Position numbers and translations under genes: made by a program
The notes under the pieces: generated by a model
What the model saw: only the letters and a program-made list of their open reading frames with translations
Told to the model about the DNA's origin: nothing
Databases searched by the model: none
Shown: piece by piece, positions 27,296 through 36,614 of the stretch
Layout of the letters: each line of letters opens with the position of its first letter
How positions within the stretch are numbered: the stretch's first letter is position 1
Source of the DNA: Streptomyces chattanoogensis
Lineage (GTDB): Bacteria > Actinomycetota > Actinomycetes > Streptomycetales > Streptomycetaceae
DNA: 64,000 nt
Assembly: GCF_001294335.1 (NCBI RefSeq)
Contig: NZ_LGKG01000013.1
Location: 1-64,000 of the forward strand
Direction: 5' to 3'

Positions 27296-27759
27296 GCTGT
27301 ACCCCCTGTGCTGCTGCGCGTTCACCGTCGAACGCCGTTCCCCGTGATCAATTCCCCAGACATATGCCGGATATCCGAGACATCCCGGATACCTGAGCAG
27401 ACATCCTGGATGTGCGCGATGCGGGCGATGCCAGATGCGTCCGGGTGTGCGGTGCCGGTGCGCGGTGCTGGTCCACAGGACGGCGCGGGAGCCGGCCCAT
27501 GGGGACGCAATTCCGGGACATCCCGGGGCGTTTCGGAGCGGAGAATGGCGCGCGGTGCCCGTGAGCGGATCACGACGACGCCATGGCCCGGACTCTCCGG
27601 TGCGCACCGCGGACCGCCGCGTGGGCGGCCTCTCCGCCCGTCACGCAGGTGGCTACCCGCTCCCCGGTGGATCGCCGCATATGCGCCCCCGCCCATGCAC
27701 CCATGCGCCCCAGGTGCAAGAACGATGCGCCGGGGGTGTCCCCCATTCGGCCGTAACCC
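27296..27759. other. divergent intergenic region with direct repeats
   Basis: This 464-bp stretch lies between the NsdA-like gene and the primase-like gene. It holds two imperfect copies of GGATAYCYGAG(CA)GACATCC (27369-27385 and 27387-27406), placed as operator sites would be. Nothing else is evident. Confidence 0.45.
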
Positions 27760-28455
27760 TTGGTGACAAGCGAAGTTGTCCAGGGCGTGGAAGAGACCAT
27801 AGGAGTCACAGGAGCCCCGTCGATCCCCCAGCAGCGCGGCGAGCAGCTACTCGAGACCGCGGTGCGTTACGCGGAAGAGCGGCATTGGGATGTGTTCGCC
27901 GGCGCATGGCTGGAGCACGACGGGGACACCCCGCGCTGCTCGTGCAACGCCGCCGACTGCACCGCGCCGGGCGCGCACGCCATAGCGCCGGGCTGGGCCG
28001 GACAGGCCAGCGGCAGCGCCACGGCCGTGCGCCGGATGTGGACCAAGCACCCGCACGCATCGATCCTGCTGCCGACGGGGCGCGCCTTCGAAGCGCTCGA
28101 CGTACCCGAGATCTCGGGCTGCCTGGCGCTGGCCCGTATGGAGCGGATGGAGCTGCCGCTCGGCCCGGTCACCCGCACCCCCGACCGCCGCATGCTCTTC
28201 CTCGTCCTGCCCGGCGCCTCGGCGAAGGTGCCGGATCTGATCCGGAATCTGGGCTGGCCGCCGGCCGCGCTGGATCTGATCTGCCGCGGCGAGGGCGAGT
28301 ACATCGCCGCCCCGCCGACCCGGATGGCGCCGCACGGCTCGGTGCAGTGGGTGCGCCGCCCCACCGCCACCAACCGCTGGCTGCCGGACGCGGAGGATCT
28401 GATCAGCCCGCTGGCGTACGCGTGCGGGCGGGACGCGAAGCTCCGGGGGCGCTGA
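27760..28455 (+). CDS. bifunctional primase/polymerase N-terminal domain protein
   Basis: A protein of about 231 residues resembling the prim-pol (AEP) N-terminal domain: ERHWDVFAGAWLE, a Cys-rich insert with two Cys three residues apart (CSCNAADC), a region PTGRAFEALDVPE where active AEPs have catalytic acids, and APPTRMAPHGSVQW. The helicase half of phage-type primases is missing, and the acidic metal-binding pair is not clearly preserved. Stand-alone copies like this are common on Streptomyces chromosomes and may be regulatory rather than replicative. The start could be TTG 27760, GTG 27763 or GTG 27787; none has a strong ribosome binding site. Confidence 0.7.
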   Translation: MVTSEVVQGVEETIGVTGAPSIPQQRGEQLLETAVRYAEERHWDVFAGAWLEHDGDTPRCSCNAADCTAPGAHAIAPGWAGQASGSATAVRRMWTKHPHASILLPTGRAFEALDVPEISGCLALARMERMELPLGPVTRTPDRRMLFLVLPGASAKVPDLIRNLGWPPAALDLICRGEGEYIAAPPTRMAPHGSVQWVRRPTATNRWLPDAEDLISPLAYACGRDAKLRGR

Positions 28456-28591
28456 GGTCCGGCCGGCGCTCGGTCCGGCCGGCGCCGAACGCGCGGCCCG
28501 GAGCGGCGGTGTCAGTGGCCGCCCGTATCGTGGGGGCGTCGGGCGGGGGCCGTGACCGGGGCCCCTGCGGGGACGTCGGAAGGCGGGGCCG

Positions 28592-29455
28592 GTGGCCAAC
28601 GAACCGGAGCGGAGCGGGCCTGTGGGGCCCCAGGACGGCAAGGAGCGGACCGCCGGGGCCGCCGCGGAGGCCACTGACGCCGGTCCGCCGCCCGCCGTCC
28701 GCATCCAGGGCCTGTGGAAGAAGTTCGGCGAGCAGGTCGCCGTCTCCGGCATCGATCTGACCCTCCCCGCGGGCCGCTTCATCGGCCTGGTCGGCCCCAA
28801 TGGCGCGGGCAAGACGACCACGCTGTCGATGGTGACGGGGCTGCTGCGGCCGGATGCCGGGCAGGTCGAGATCGGCGGCCATGACGTCTGGCGGGACCCG
28901 GTCGCCGTCAAGTCCCGCATCGGCGTGCTTCCCGAGGGACTGCGCCTGTTCGAGCGGCTCGCCGGCCGCGAACTCCTCGCCTATACAGGGCGCTTGCGCG
29001 GCCTCCCCGGCGACGAGGTCGACAAGCGGGCCGACCAGCTGCTGGACGTACTGGACCTCTCCGGCGCCCGGAACAAACTGGTCGTCGACTACTCCACGGG
29101 TATGCGCAAGAAGATCGGCCTGGCCGCGGCGCTGCTCCACAACCCCGAAATCCTCTTTCTCGACGAGCCCTTCGAGGGCGTCGACCCGGTGTCGGCGCAG
29201 ACCATCCGGGGCGTCCTGGAGCGCTACACCTCCTCCGGGGCGACGGTGATCTTCTCCAGCCATGTGATGGAGCTGGTGGAGTCGCTCTGCGACTGGGTCG
29301 CGGTGATGGCCGCCGGCCGGATCCGCGCGGACGGCCCGCTGGAGCGGGTGCGCGGCGATGCGTCCTCCCTGCAGGAGGCCTTCCTCGGACTCGTCGGCGC
29401 GAGCGACCGCGGCGCGGACCAGAATCTGGACTGGCTGGGCGGCGGCACCCGATGA
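28592..29455 (+). CDS. ABC transporter ATP-binding protein
   Basis: A 287-residue ABC ATPase. Walker A GPNGAGKT is at residues 68-75, the signature STGMRKK at about 168-174, Walker B ILFLDEP at about 187-193, and the switch His at about 221 (FSSHVMEL). The sequence is of the drug/lipid exporter (CcmA/NatA-like) type. The first 30 residues are an extra polar extension. The GTG at 28592 follows GGAAGGC. It overlaps the permease gene by ATGA, so the two proteins form one exporter complex at the membrane. Substrate unknown. Confidence 0.92.
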   Translation: MANEPERSGPVGPQDGKERTAGAAAEATDAGPPPAVRIQGLWKKFGEQVAVSGIDLTLPAGRFIGLVGPNGAGKTTTLSMVTGLLRPDAGQVEIGGHDVWRDPVAVKSRIGVLPEGLRLFERLAGRELLAYTGRLRGLPGDEVDKRADQLLDVLDLSGARNKLVVDYSTGMRKKIGLAAALLHNPEILFLDEPFEGVDPVSAQTIRGVLERYTSSGATVIFSSHVMELVESLCDWVAVMAAGRIRADGPLERVRGDASSLQEAFLGLVGASDRGADQNLDWLGGGTR

Positions 29456-31068
29456 CCACCGAATCCCCGGCCGCCCCCTCCCTGACCCCCGTCTTCCTAC
29501 GCCTCAAGCTCTCGCTGCTGCGCAACGGCCTGCGCCAGTCGACGGGCCGCGCCCTCGCCTACGTCGCCTCCATCGTCGTCGGCCTGCTGTGTGCGGCCGG
29601 CGTCGCCGTGGGCCTGATCGCGCTGCGCGGCAACGCCCACGCCGGCGCCCTGGCCGTTCTCCTCACCGGCATCCTCACCCTCGGCTGGGCGGTGATGCCG
29701 CTGTTCTTCCCCTCCGGGGACGAGACCCTGGACCCGACGCGGCTGGTCATGCTGCCGCTGCGCCCGCGCCCGCTGATCGTTTCGCTTCTGGCGGCGTCGC
29801 TGGTCGGTATCGGCCCGGTCTTCACACTGGCGCTGGTCACCGGTTCGGTGATCATGCTCGCCCACGGCACGGCCGCCGCGGTCGCCGGCGTACTGGCCGT
29901 CGTCCTGGTGGTGCTGGTCTGCGTGTCCCTGGCACGCGCGGTCGCCACCGCTTCCGTACGGCTGCTGACCAGCCGCCGCGGCCGCGATCTCGCCGTACTG
30001 AGCGGCCTGTTCGTCGCGATCGGCGCACAGGGCGTCAACATCGCCGCCCAGAGGCTCGGACGGCCGGACGGCCTGTCCGTGCTGGAACCGCTGGGCGAGG
30101 TGCTGCGCTGGGTGCCGCCGGCCTCCGCGATCGGCGCGGTGGACGACGCGGGCCGGGGCGCGTACGGGCGCGCGGCGGCGGGTCTGGCGCTCACCGCACT
30201 GACCCTGGCTCTCCTCCTCCACTGGTGGCAGCGCACGCTGACCACTCTGATGACCTCCCCCGACGCCTCCACGCTCCAGGCCGTCGAGAAGGACAGCGCA
30301 CGGGGGTCCGGTGCCGGTGACCGGGGGCTCGCCCGCCTCCTGCCCGGCGGGCGCACCGGCACGGTGATGCTCCGTACGCTGCGCTACGCCTGGCGCGACC
30401 CGAAGTCCAAGATGGCCTGGGCCACGGCGCTCGCCATCGGTCTCCTGGTCCCGATCGTGTCGTCGGTCCAGGGCAGGGGCAGCATCTACACCGCCTTCTC
30501 GGCGTCCGCGCTGCTCGGCATGCAGATGTACAACCAGTTCGGCCAGGACACCTCGGCCTTCTGGATGGTCGCCTCGGCCATCGCCACCCCGCGCGACGCC
30601 TATGAGGAGCTCCGCGCCCGCGCGCTGACGCTGGCCCTGGTGGCCGTGCCCTATGTGACGCTGGTCGTCATCGGCACCGCGGCCTTCATCGGTCCCTGGT
30701 CGGCCTTCCTCGAGGTGTACGGCCTTTCGCTGGCCCTGCTGGGCACGCTGCTGGCCACCGGCGCGGTCACCTCGGCGCTCTTCCCGTACTCCATCCCCTC
30801 CGAGGGCAACAAGAACGTCGCCCCGGGGCAAGGCGCGATCGCCTGGTTCAGTCTGTTCGGCGGGTTCCTGGTGGGCGTCGTGCTGTGCCTGCCTCTGCTG
30901 GGCCTGACGATCTGGCTCCATGTGGCGGGTCTGCACGGCCTGTTGTGGGTGCTGCTGCCGGTCGGCGCGGTCTACGGGCTCGGCGTGGCGGAAGCGGGAC
31001 TGCGGGTGGCGGCGCCCCGGGTGGCGGGGCGGCTGCCGGAGATCCTGGCGGCGGTCAGCAAGGGGTGA
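29452..31068 (+). CDS. ABC transporter permease
   Basis: A 538-residue integral membrane partner of the preceding ATPase. About 12 hydrophobic segments are visible, grouped as six in residues 30-260 and six in 315-525, with a cytoplasmic loop around 265-310. It belongs to the large ABC-2-like permeases paired with stand-alone ATPases. Its ATG overlaps the ATPase stop (ATGA). No regulator is adjacent. A strong hairpin terminator follows ten bases after the stop. Confidence 0.9.
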   Translation: MTTESPAAPSLTPVFLRLKLSLLRNGLRQSTGRALAYVASIVVGLLCAAGVAVGLIALRGNAHAGALAVLLTGILTLGWAVMPLFFPSGDETLDPTRLVMLPLRPRPLIVSLLAASLVGIGPVFTLALVTGSVIMLAHGTAAAVAGVLAVVLVVLVCVSLARAVATASVRLLTSRRGRDLAVLSGLFVAIGAQGVNIAAQRLGRPDGLSVLEPLGEVLRWVPPASAIGAVDDAGRGAYGRAAAGLALTALTLALLLHWWQRTLTTLMTSPDASTLQAVEKDSARGSGAGDRGLARLLPGGRTGTVMLRTLRYAWRDPKSKMAWATALAIGLLVPIVSSVQGRGSIYTAFSASALLGMQMYNQFGQDTSAFWMVASAIATPRDAYEELRARALTLALVAVPYVTLVVIGTAAFIGPWSAFLEVYGLSLALLGTLLATGAVTSALFPYSIPSEGNKNVAPGQGAIAWFSLFGGFLVGVVLCLPLLGLTIWLHVAGLHGLLWVLLPVGAVYGLGVAEAGLRVAAPRVAGRLPEILAAVSKG

Positions 31069-31077
31069 GCATGACGG

Positions 31078-31108
31078 CGGCCGCCGCCCGGGGTGCGGGC
31101 GGCGGCCG
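31078..31108. terminator. bidirectional hairpin terminator
   Basis: CGGCCGCCGCCC pairs with GGGCGGCGGCCG (31078-31089, 31097-31108) between the convergent permease and LppU-like genes. Confidence 0.75.
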
Positions 31109-31124
31109 GGGAGTGCACCGGGGG

Positions 31125-31652
31125 TCAGACCTTGGTGAAGCACCTCGTGTAGTGGGTGTGCCGCCCAGTGGTCGTGATGGAGGTGGTGTACGGGGCCCCG
31201 CAACTCTCGCCGCCGTACACCGTCTTGCCGTACTTGTACTGGGCTTCCGCGGAATCACAGCCGACGATCGTCACCTCCGGACTGTCGTCCGGGCCCGTGA
31301 TCTTGACGCAGTCGCCTGCCTTCGGGTTGTGCTTCTTGTCGTACGCCTCGTCCGCGGCGGCCGAGGCGGACGCCGCGGCCTCCGCCTTGGCCTTGCCGCC
31401 GTGGGGGTTGGTGTTGTAGTCCCAGATGTACCAGCCCACGCCGACGACGACGGCCAGGACGATGATGACGCCGCGCAGTCGCTGCAACAGAGTCGGCTGC
31501 GGGCGCTGGGGCCGCTGCGGGCCGCGCGGCGGCTGCGGCTGGCCGTACTGCTGCTGCGGCGGGGCTTGCTGATACCCGTACGGCTGCTGCGGGGGCTGCT
31601 GGTATCCGTACGGCTGCTGCGGCTGGTTCTGGTAGGGCGGCGGTGCGGACAC
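31125..31652 (-). CDS. LppU/SCO3897-like membrane protein
   Basis: A 175-residue protein. Residues 1-50 are Pro/Gln/Tyr-rich with PYGYQQ repeats, then comes a membrane segment (LRGVIIVLAVVVGVGWYIW) at about 60-78. The outer domain has paired cysteines in AGDCVKI, VGCDSAE, ESCGAPY and TRCFTKV, as in the LppU/SCO3897 family. The two disulfides and the GDC/C pattern suggest a small folded extracytoplasmic module; function unknown. The GTG at 31652 follows GGGGGAG. Organisation mirrors the larger Pro/Gln-rich protein at 23982. Confidence 0.82.
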   Translation of the reverse strand: MSAPPPYQNQPQQPYGYQQPPQQPYGYQQAPPQQQYGQPQPPRGPQRPQRPQPTLLQRLRGVIIVLAVVVGVGWYIWDYNTNPHGGKAKAEAAASASAAADEAYDKKHNPKAGDCVKITGPDDSPEVTIVGCDSAEAQYKYGKTVYGGESCGAPYTTSITTTGRHTHYTRCFTKV

Positions 31653-31793
31653 GGCTTTACTCCCCCATGGTTGACTGCGTGAACGAAGGTCAATGCGATG
31701 TTGACCGGTGCAGGGTACCGTCCGGCCTCTCTCCGCCGGTCAGTGGTCCCGTTGCATGGACCTCCACGCCAGTGCCCCGGCCGTGCCGGGGAG

Positions 31794-31802
31794 TTGTCCA
31801 CA
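31794..31802 (+). promoter_or_regulatory. perfect DnaA box
   Basis: TTGTCCACA is the preferred Streptomyces DnaA box. It is single and intergenic, not part of an oriC-like cluster. Confidence 0.5.
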
Positions 31803-31870
31803 GGGTTCCGCGCGGTTCCGGCGTGAGCGGTAGCGTCATGGGAACGGACGAACGACGGGGCGGTGGAGCG

Positions 31871-32599
31871 ATGCAGCGAGCCGGATCGGTGCTGGCGGCG
31901 GGATGGCTGGCGGTGCCCGATGCGCCGGGTGCCCCGCTGCCGCGGATGCTGGCGCTCGTCATCGGGCCGGCCCTGCTGCTTGCGGCCGTGGGGCTGCTGC
32001 TGCGCCGCCGGGCGCGGCTGCGCGGCGAGTTCGCCGCCCCCTTCGCCCTGCCGCGCTCGGTCTTCGACGCCGCGCACGGCGCCGACGAGGCCGGGCTCCG
32101 GGAGCGCGCCGCCGAAGAGGTCGTACGGCTCGGTGAGGAGTCCCGCACGGCCGGGGGCGAGCCGGCGGGCGTCGAACGCGCTTTGGAGGCCTGTGCCGCG
32201 GCGGGCACGGTCCTGGACGACGCCCGCGGAGTCCCGGATCTGGCGGGCGTGTTCGCGCTGATAGCCGAGGGCCGCGCGGCGCTGTCCGGGACCCCTGTTG
32301 CGCTGCCGCTGTGTTTCTTCCATCCGCTGCACGGCCCCGCCGCCCGCCGCATACCCTGGCGCGCGCCCGGCCGCCATGAGCTCCAGCGGGTGGCCGCGTG
32401 CGAGACCTGCATACGGGCGATACGGACCCGCCGCGCGCCGGAGGTCCTCGTCGACCGGCGGGACGGCCGGCCGGTCCCGTACTTCGAGGTGCCCGCCGAG
32501 GAAAGCCTCTGGGCGGCCACCGGGTACGGCTCGCTGCTCGGCGGTGACTCCCTCGCCGCCCGCGTCCAGCGAGGGGAATTCACACGGACGTTGACATAG
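31871..32599 (+). CDS. hypothetical protein with one membrane segment
   Basis: A 242-residue protein. A hydrophobic stretch MLALVIGPALLLAAVGLLL lies at about 26-44, followed by an Arg-rich turn and a cytoplasmic body of about 195 residues. The body has regular charged helices (DEAGLRERAAEEVVRLGEE) and a later segment with CFFHPLHGPAARRIPW and CETCIRAIRTRR. The CxxC and the His could bind a metal. I do not recognise the family. The ATG at 31871 has GGAG close by; an ATG at 31841 in the same frame is possible. Confidence 0.65.
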   Translation: MQRAGSVLAAGWLAVPDAPGAPLPRMLALVIGPALLLAAVGLLLRRRARLRGEFAAPFALPRSVFDAAHGADEAGLRERAAEEVVRLGEESRTAGGEPAGVERALEACAAAGTVLDDARGVPDLAGVFALIAEGRAALSGTPVALPLCFFHPLHGPAARRIPWRAPGRHELQRVAACETCIRAIRTRRAPEVLVDRRDGRPVPYFEVPAEESLWAATGYGSLLGGDSLAARVQRGEFTRTLT

Positions 32600-32624
32600 C
32601 GGGATGACCTGGCGGGAGGGGGCA

Positions 32625-32664
32625 CGTCCGGAGTGGTCAGACCGCGTCCGGAGTGGTCAGACCG
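32625..32664. repeat. 20-bp tandem duplication at a stop codon
   Basis: Two perfect copies of the 20-bp unit CGTCCGGAGTGGTCAGACCG. The right copy contains the TGA that ends the kinase gene; the left copy is its downstream duplicate. Confidence 0.85.
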
Positions 32665-34966
32665 CGGGGAGCCCGTAGATCTCGTCGCCGTGGGTGACCA
32701 GCAGCCGCTGCCCGGAGGCGGTGATATGCCACTCCTCCATTCTTTCGGTGTTGTCGTTGTAGTGCCAACGGGCCTTGCCGGTCCGCGGATCGAGGGCGAA
32801 GATGCCGCCTTCGTCGTCGTACGACGCGCCGTAGAGGGTGTCGCCGACGAGGACGAACTCCGTGGGCGCCCGGCGCGCGCCGGGGTCCTCGCACAGCCAC
32901 CGCTTCTTGCCGCGTACGGGGTCCACGGCCCAGACACCGCCGCTGTGGTCCGCGGCGTAGAGGACGCCGCCGACGACCATGGGCTGGTAGAAGCTGCGGC
33001 GCCCGCCGGAGGGCAGCGACCAGGCGGGCTTGCCGGTGTCGAGGTGCACCGCACGCAGCCGGTCGCCGCCGAGGAAGATCCGCTTGGCGTGCACGGCCGG
33101 ACGCCAGGCGATGTCGTCGCCGATCTTCTGCGTCCACAGCTGGCGGCCGGTCGCCGTATCGCGCACCGTGACATTGCGGCGGGCATCGGTGTAGACGAGC
33201 CGCCCGTCCGCGACGACGCCTTCGAGGTCGTAGTCCTTGGTGCCCTTGTCCCGCGGCTTCTGCCATTCCGGTTTGCCGGTACGGATGTCGATGGCGGCGA
33301 TCGCCGTGAGATGGACCCTGATGTCCTCGGTGCGCACCGAGGCGATGACATAGATGCGCTGCTCATCGGCGGCGAGGATCTCCTCGACCGTCAGTTTGCC
33401 GCCCAGCCTGCTGCGCCAGGCCTCCTTGCCGGTGTCCGGGTCGAGGCCGATGACATCGCCGTCGTACTCCGTGCTGACGAAGAAGAGCTTGCCGGCGGCG
33501 AGGATCAGCGGGGCGCCCGCGGGCGCGACTTCCTTGCGGGTCCATTTCCGCTTGCCGGTGACGGCGTCCCGGGCGACCAGAGGATCGCCGCTGGCCAGCA
33601 GCAGACCGTTGTGGGCCAGCAGTGGGCGGCCGGTGGCGAGGCTGTCCGTCTCGGCGGTGCGGTGCCACAGGACCTGCGGGGCGGTGCCGGGCGGCGGCGT
33701 GCTGAACGTCTCCTGCGGCGTGCCCGGTGCCTTGCCGTCACCGGCCGCGCCCTTGCCCGCGTTCCGGTCCTTGTCCTTGCCCCCGAACGCCCAGACGCCT
33801 GCCCCGCCGACGACCCCGACACCGACCGCGGCGCCCGCGGCCAGCCCGAGGAAGCGGCGGCGGGAGGGAGCGACGGCCGGGGCGGCGGCGGTCGCGCCGG
33901 GGACGTCCGCCACGGTGGCCCCGGCACCGGCCGTCGGCGCCGCCGTGGCCTTCGGCACGCCCAGCACATACGTGGGCGCGGTCCCGAACCCGCCCTGCCC
34001 GGCGGCCGGAGGCGTCGCGGGCGCAGCGGGCGTCCCCGGTGCACCGGGCGCGGCGACGGCGGGCGTGCCGTGCTCCGGCGTCTCCAGGTCCAGAATGCGC
34101 GCCGCATGTGTGGCGATGGTCGAGGAGACCGCCCCCGGCAGCCAGTTGGCGAACACCGCTTCCGTCCCCTGCGGCGCCAGCGTCTCCAGTACCTGCTGCG
34201 GCGTGGGCCGCCCCGCCGGTTCCCGGTGCAGACAGGAGGCGATGAGCTCGTGCAGCTGCTCCGGTACGCCCGTCAGGTCCGGCTCGCCGTGGACGACCTG
34301 GTAGAGGACGGCGGCCGGGGTGGTGTCCCCGTAGGCCGTGTGGCCGGTGGCGGCATAGGCGAGGACGGCACCGAGCGCGAAGACGTCACCGGCGGTGCCG
34401 ACCTGCTGCCCGAGCGCCTGCTCCGGCGGGATATAGCCGGGCGAGCCGACGACCACGCCGGTCTGGGTCATCCGGTCGCCGTCGACGGCACGCGCGATGC
34501 CGAAGTCGATGACCCGGGGGCCGTCGGCGGCCAGCAGCACATTGGACGGTTTGAGGTCGCGGTGCACCAGCCCGACGGCATGGATCTCGGTGAGCGCCGC
34601 GGCCAGCCCGGCTCCGAGGGCGCGCACGCTGTCTTCGGGCAAGGCCCCGTGGCCGTCGACCACTTCGGTCAGCGAGGGGCCGAGGACGAAGGCGGTGGCG
34701 AGCCAGGGCAGCGCGGCGTCCGTGTCGGCGTCGACGACGGGGGCCGTATAGCGGCCGGACACCGCCCGCGCGATCTCGGCCTCCTGCCGGAACCGCCCCC
34801 GGAACGCCGTGTCCTGGGCCAGATCCGGCCGTACGACCTTGACCGCGACCGTACGCCCGCCCGTCGACCGCGCCAGATAGACCCGGCCCATGCCGCCGGC
34901 GCCGATCCGGCCCAGCAGGCGGTACGGCCCGAGGGACTGCGGGTCATCCGGAAGCAACGGGTCCAT
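32657..34966 (-). CDS. Ser/Thr protein kinase with PQQ-like beta-propeller domain
   Basis: A 769-residue receptor-type kinase. The kinase domain spans residues 14-270: glycine loop GAGGMG, catalytic HRDLKPSNV at 135-143, DFG at 154-156, [10 protein letters not shown] Pro/Ala-rich linker covers 300-365. Then SRRRFLG (368-374) followed by a hydrophobic stretch to about 395 forms the membrane segment. The outer part (about 435-769) has seven to eight PQQ-like propeller repeats (e.g. [33 protein letters not shown]). The propeller probably binds a ligand outside and signals to the kinase. ATG at 34966 with GGGGGAG; an ATG at 34981 is weaker. Confidence 0.92.
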   Translation of the reverse strand: MDPLLPDDPQSLGPYRLLGRIGAGGMGRVYLARSTGGRTVAVKVVRPDLAQDTAFRGRFRQEAEIARAVSGRYTAPVVDADTDAALPWLATAFVLGPSLTEVVDGHGALPEDSVRALGAGLAAALTEIHAVGLVHRDLKPSNVLLAADGPRVIDFGIARAVDGDRMTQTGVVVGSPGYIPPEQALGQQVGTAGDVFALGAVLAYAATGHTAYGDTTPAAVLYQVVHGEPDLTGVPEQLHELIASCLHREPAGRPTPQQVLETLAPQGTEAVFANWLPGAVSSTIATHAARILDLETPEHGTPAVAAPGAPGTPAAPATPPAAGQGGFGTAPTYVLGVPKATAAPTAGAGATVADVPGATAAAPAVAPSRRRFLGLAAGAAVGVGVVGGAGVWAFGGKDKDRNAGKGAAGDGKAPGTPQETFSTPPPGTAPQVLWHRTAETDSLATGRPLLAHNGLLLASGDPLVARDAVTGKRKWTRKEVAPAGAPLILAAGKLFFVSTEYDGDVIGLDPDTGKEAWRSRLGGKLTVEEILAADEQRIYVIASVRTEDIRVHLTAIAAIDIRTGKPEWQKPRDKGTKDYDLEGVVADGRLVYTDARRNVTVRDTATGRQLWTQKIGDDIAWRPAVHAKRIFLGGDRLRAVHLDTGKPAWSLPSGGRRSFYQPMVVGGVLYAADHSGGVWAVDPVRGKKRWLCEDPGARRAPTEFVLVGDTLYGASYDDEGGIFALDPRTGKARWHYNDNTERMEEWHITASGQRLLVTHGDEIYGLPAV

Positions 34967-35154
34967 CTCGGTCTCCCCCATCGAGCGAACGTGGCACGAC
35001 GCTGCGCACACTCCGCAAGGGCTGCGGGACGGCCGGGCCAGGACGCCGCATCGTAACGTCGCGCTTCCGGAGGCCACTTGCCGAGGTCCGGTGGGCGGCG
35101 AGTGCGCGAGACGGCATTGCCGCCGGGCGAGTCGTACGGCGCGCGGCGCGCGCG

Positions 35155-36057
35155 TCAGTCCAAAGGCGTGCCCGTGGCCGTGGCCGTGCGGAGGAACGGT
35201 TCGATGGCGCGGCACCAGGCGTCGGGCTGTTCCCAGGGGAGCAGATGGCCGGCGTCGGGGATTTCGGCGTACTCGCCGCGCGGCAGCACCCGGACCATCT
35301 CCTGGGCCTCGGCGCGGCCCAGCTCGGCGTCCAGGCCGCGGACGACGAGGGCCGGGCACCGCACCTGCGCCAGCTCCTCCCAGTGCGCGTCGTACACCCA
35401 GGTCTCGCGTGCCCGGAGCATCTGACGGCGTGAGAAGACCGGCCGCCAGCCGTCGGCCCGTTCCGCCATCACCTCCGCGAAGAACTCCCCGCGGACCGGC
35501 CTGGGCCGCTCCAGCGTCGGGTCGTCCTCGCCGAACCACTTACGGACATCGGCGAGCGTGGCGAACGGGACCGGCCAGGAGCGGAACCACTCCGTCCATT
35601 CGTGCTGCGAGGCCCCGCCCAGGGCCGAGGCCCGCATGTCGCAGATGACCAGCGCGCTCACCAGATCCGGCCGCCGGGCCGCGACCTGCCATGCCGTCAG
35701 GGCGCCCATGGCATGTCCGATCAGGGCGACCGGGGCCAGCTCGAGCTGCTCGATGGCCGCAATGGCGTCATCGACATAGGCCTCCCGGTCGTACGGCCCC
35801 TCCCCCGGCTTCTCGCTGCGGCCGTGGCCGCGCTGATCGAGGCCGACCGGGCGGTGGCGTGCGCTGAGCCGGCGGGCGGTGTCCGCCCAGTGCGCCGCGC
35901 GGCCCATCAGGCCGTGGAGCATCAGCACGCCCGGGCCGCGCGCGGCCCCCTCCGCCCCGCCGTTCTTGGGCGGATCGGTGAACTCCCAGGCAGCGAGCCG
36001 TACCCCGCCGGCCCCTGCCACATCGATGCGTCGCACCATCTGCCCCGGCACCCCCAT
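35155..36057 (-). CDS. alpha/beta-hydrolase fold protein lacking the nucleophile Ser
   Basis: A 300-residue alpha/beta hydrolase fold protein. It shows the oxyanion region [12 protein letters not shown], the DQRGHGRS motif, and the catalytic His in [10 protein letters not shown] near residue 275. At the nucleophile elbow the sequence is GHAMGA; the codon at 35710-35712 is GCC (Ala) where Ser, Asp or Cys is needed. It is thus either catalytically dead, a ligand-binding or regulatory member, or uses another mechanism. The cap region is normal in length. ATG at 36057 with AAGGA nearby; ATG at 36039 is an alternative. Monocistronic. Confidence 0.82.
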   Translation of the reverse strand: MGVPGQMVRRIDVAGAGGVRLAAWEFTDPPKNGGAEGAARGPGVLMLHGLMGRAAHWADTARRLSARHRPVGLDQRGHGRSEKPGEGPYDREAYVDDAIAAIEQLELAPVALIGHAMGALTAWQVAARRPDLVSALVICDMRASALGGASQHEWTEWFRSWPVPFATLADVRKWFGEDDPTLERPRPVRGEFFAEVMAERADGWRPVFSRRQMLRARETWVYDAHWEELAQVRCPALVVRGLDAELGRAEAQEMVRVLPRGEYAEIPDAGHLLPWEQPDAWCRAIEPFLRTATATGTPLD

Positions 36058-36190
36058 TCGTCCTTGGTGAGCCCCACACCCACACTATCGAACCTTTATT
36101 CGAACGCACCGTTCTCGGCCCCAACACCCCTCGTTCGAGTGACCTCGCCCAAGGATTGACCGCGCCCGGCGGGGGGAGACATGTGCCGGG

Positions 36191-36531
36191 AGGCGGGCCC
36201 TACCGGGAAGGGGGCCCGTGGGGCAGCAAGACCCTGGGAGCTCGGGGCTCCGGGTCTTGGCGGGGGGACATGGGGAGGCAGGGCCCCGGCTGCTCGCAGC
36301 GCCGGGGCCCTGGCCGTCCCAGGACACAGCTGTCCGACGCATCCGAGCCCCTCCCCACCCCGGAGAGCCGACACTCCGCACCCGGGCAACGCCTCATGCC
36401 GACATATGCCACCGCGTCAGCGCCAGCGTGGCACGACACCGGCCGAATCGCACGGGTTCCCACAAGTTCGTTCAACGCACAAACAGTTGACGAGCCCGCC
36501 GACGGCGCATCGGCGCAGCTCAGCGGGCTCG
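36191..36531. repeat. cluster of four strong hairpins
   Basis: In the 557-bp gene-free stretch between the hydrolase start and the dmdR stop lie four inverted repeats: CGGGCCC at 36194-36200 with 36212-36218; CAAGACCC..GGAGC at 36227-36259; a perfect 12-bp stem CAGGGCCCCGGC at 36279-36290 with 36301-36312; and CGAGCCCGC at 36491-36499 with 36523-36531. The last is placed to terminate dmdR on the minus strand. The first three form a dense group with no adjacent gene end. Confidence 0.65.
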
Positions 36532-36614
36532 TGGGGAAAAGCAAAAGACTGCTTCAAAACGAAGCACGGGGAGGGCGGGGAAGCGGGAGGCCGGCCCCGG
36601 CACCCCGGACGGCC

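Noticed and set aside
36156..36614. Independent plus-strand gene in the hairpin-rich spacer
   Set aside because: Open frames here lack ribosome binding sites and are interrupted by strong hairpins; the only argument is the antiparallel adm-like frame, reported separately.
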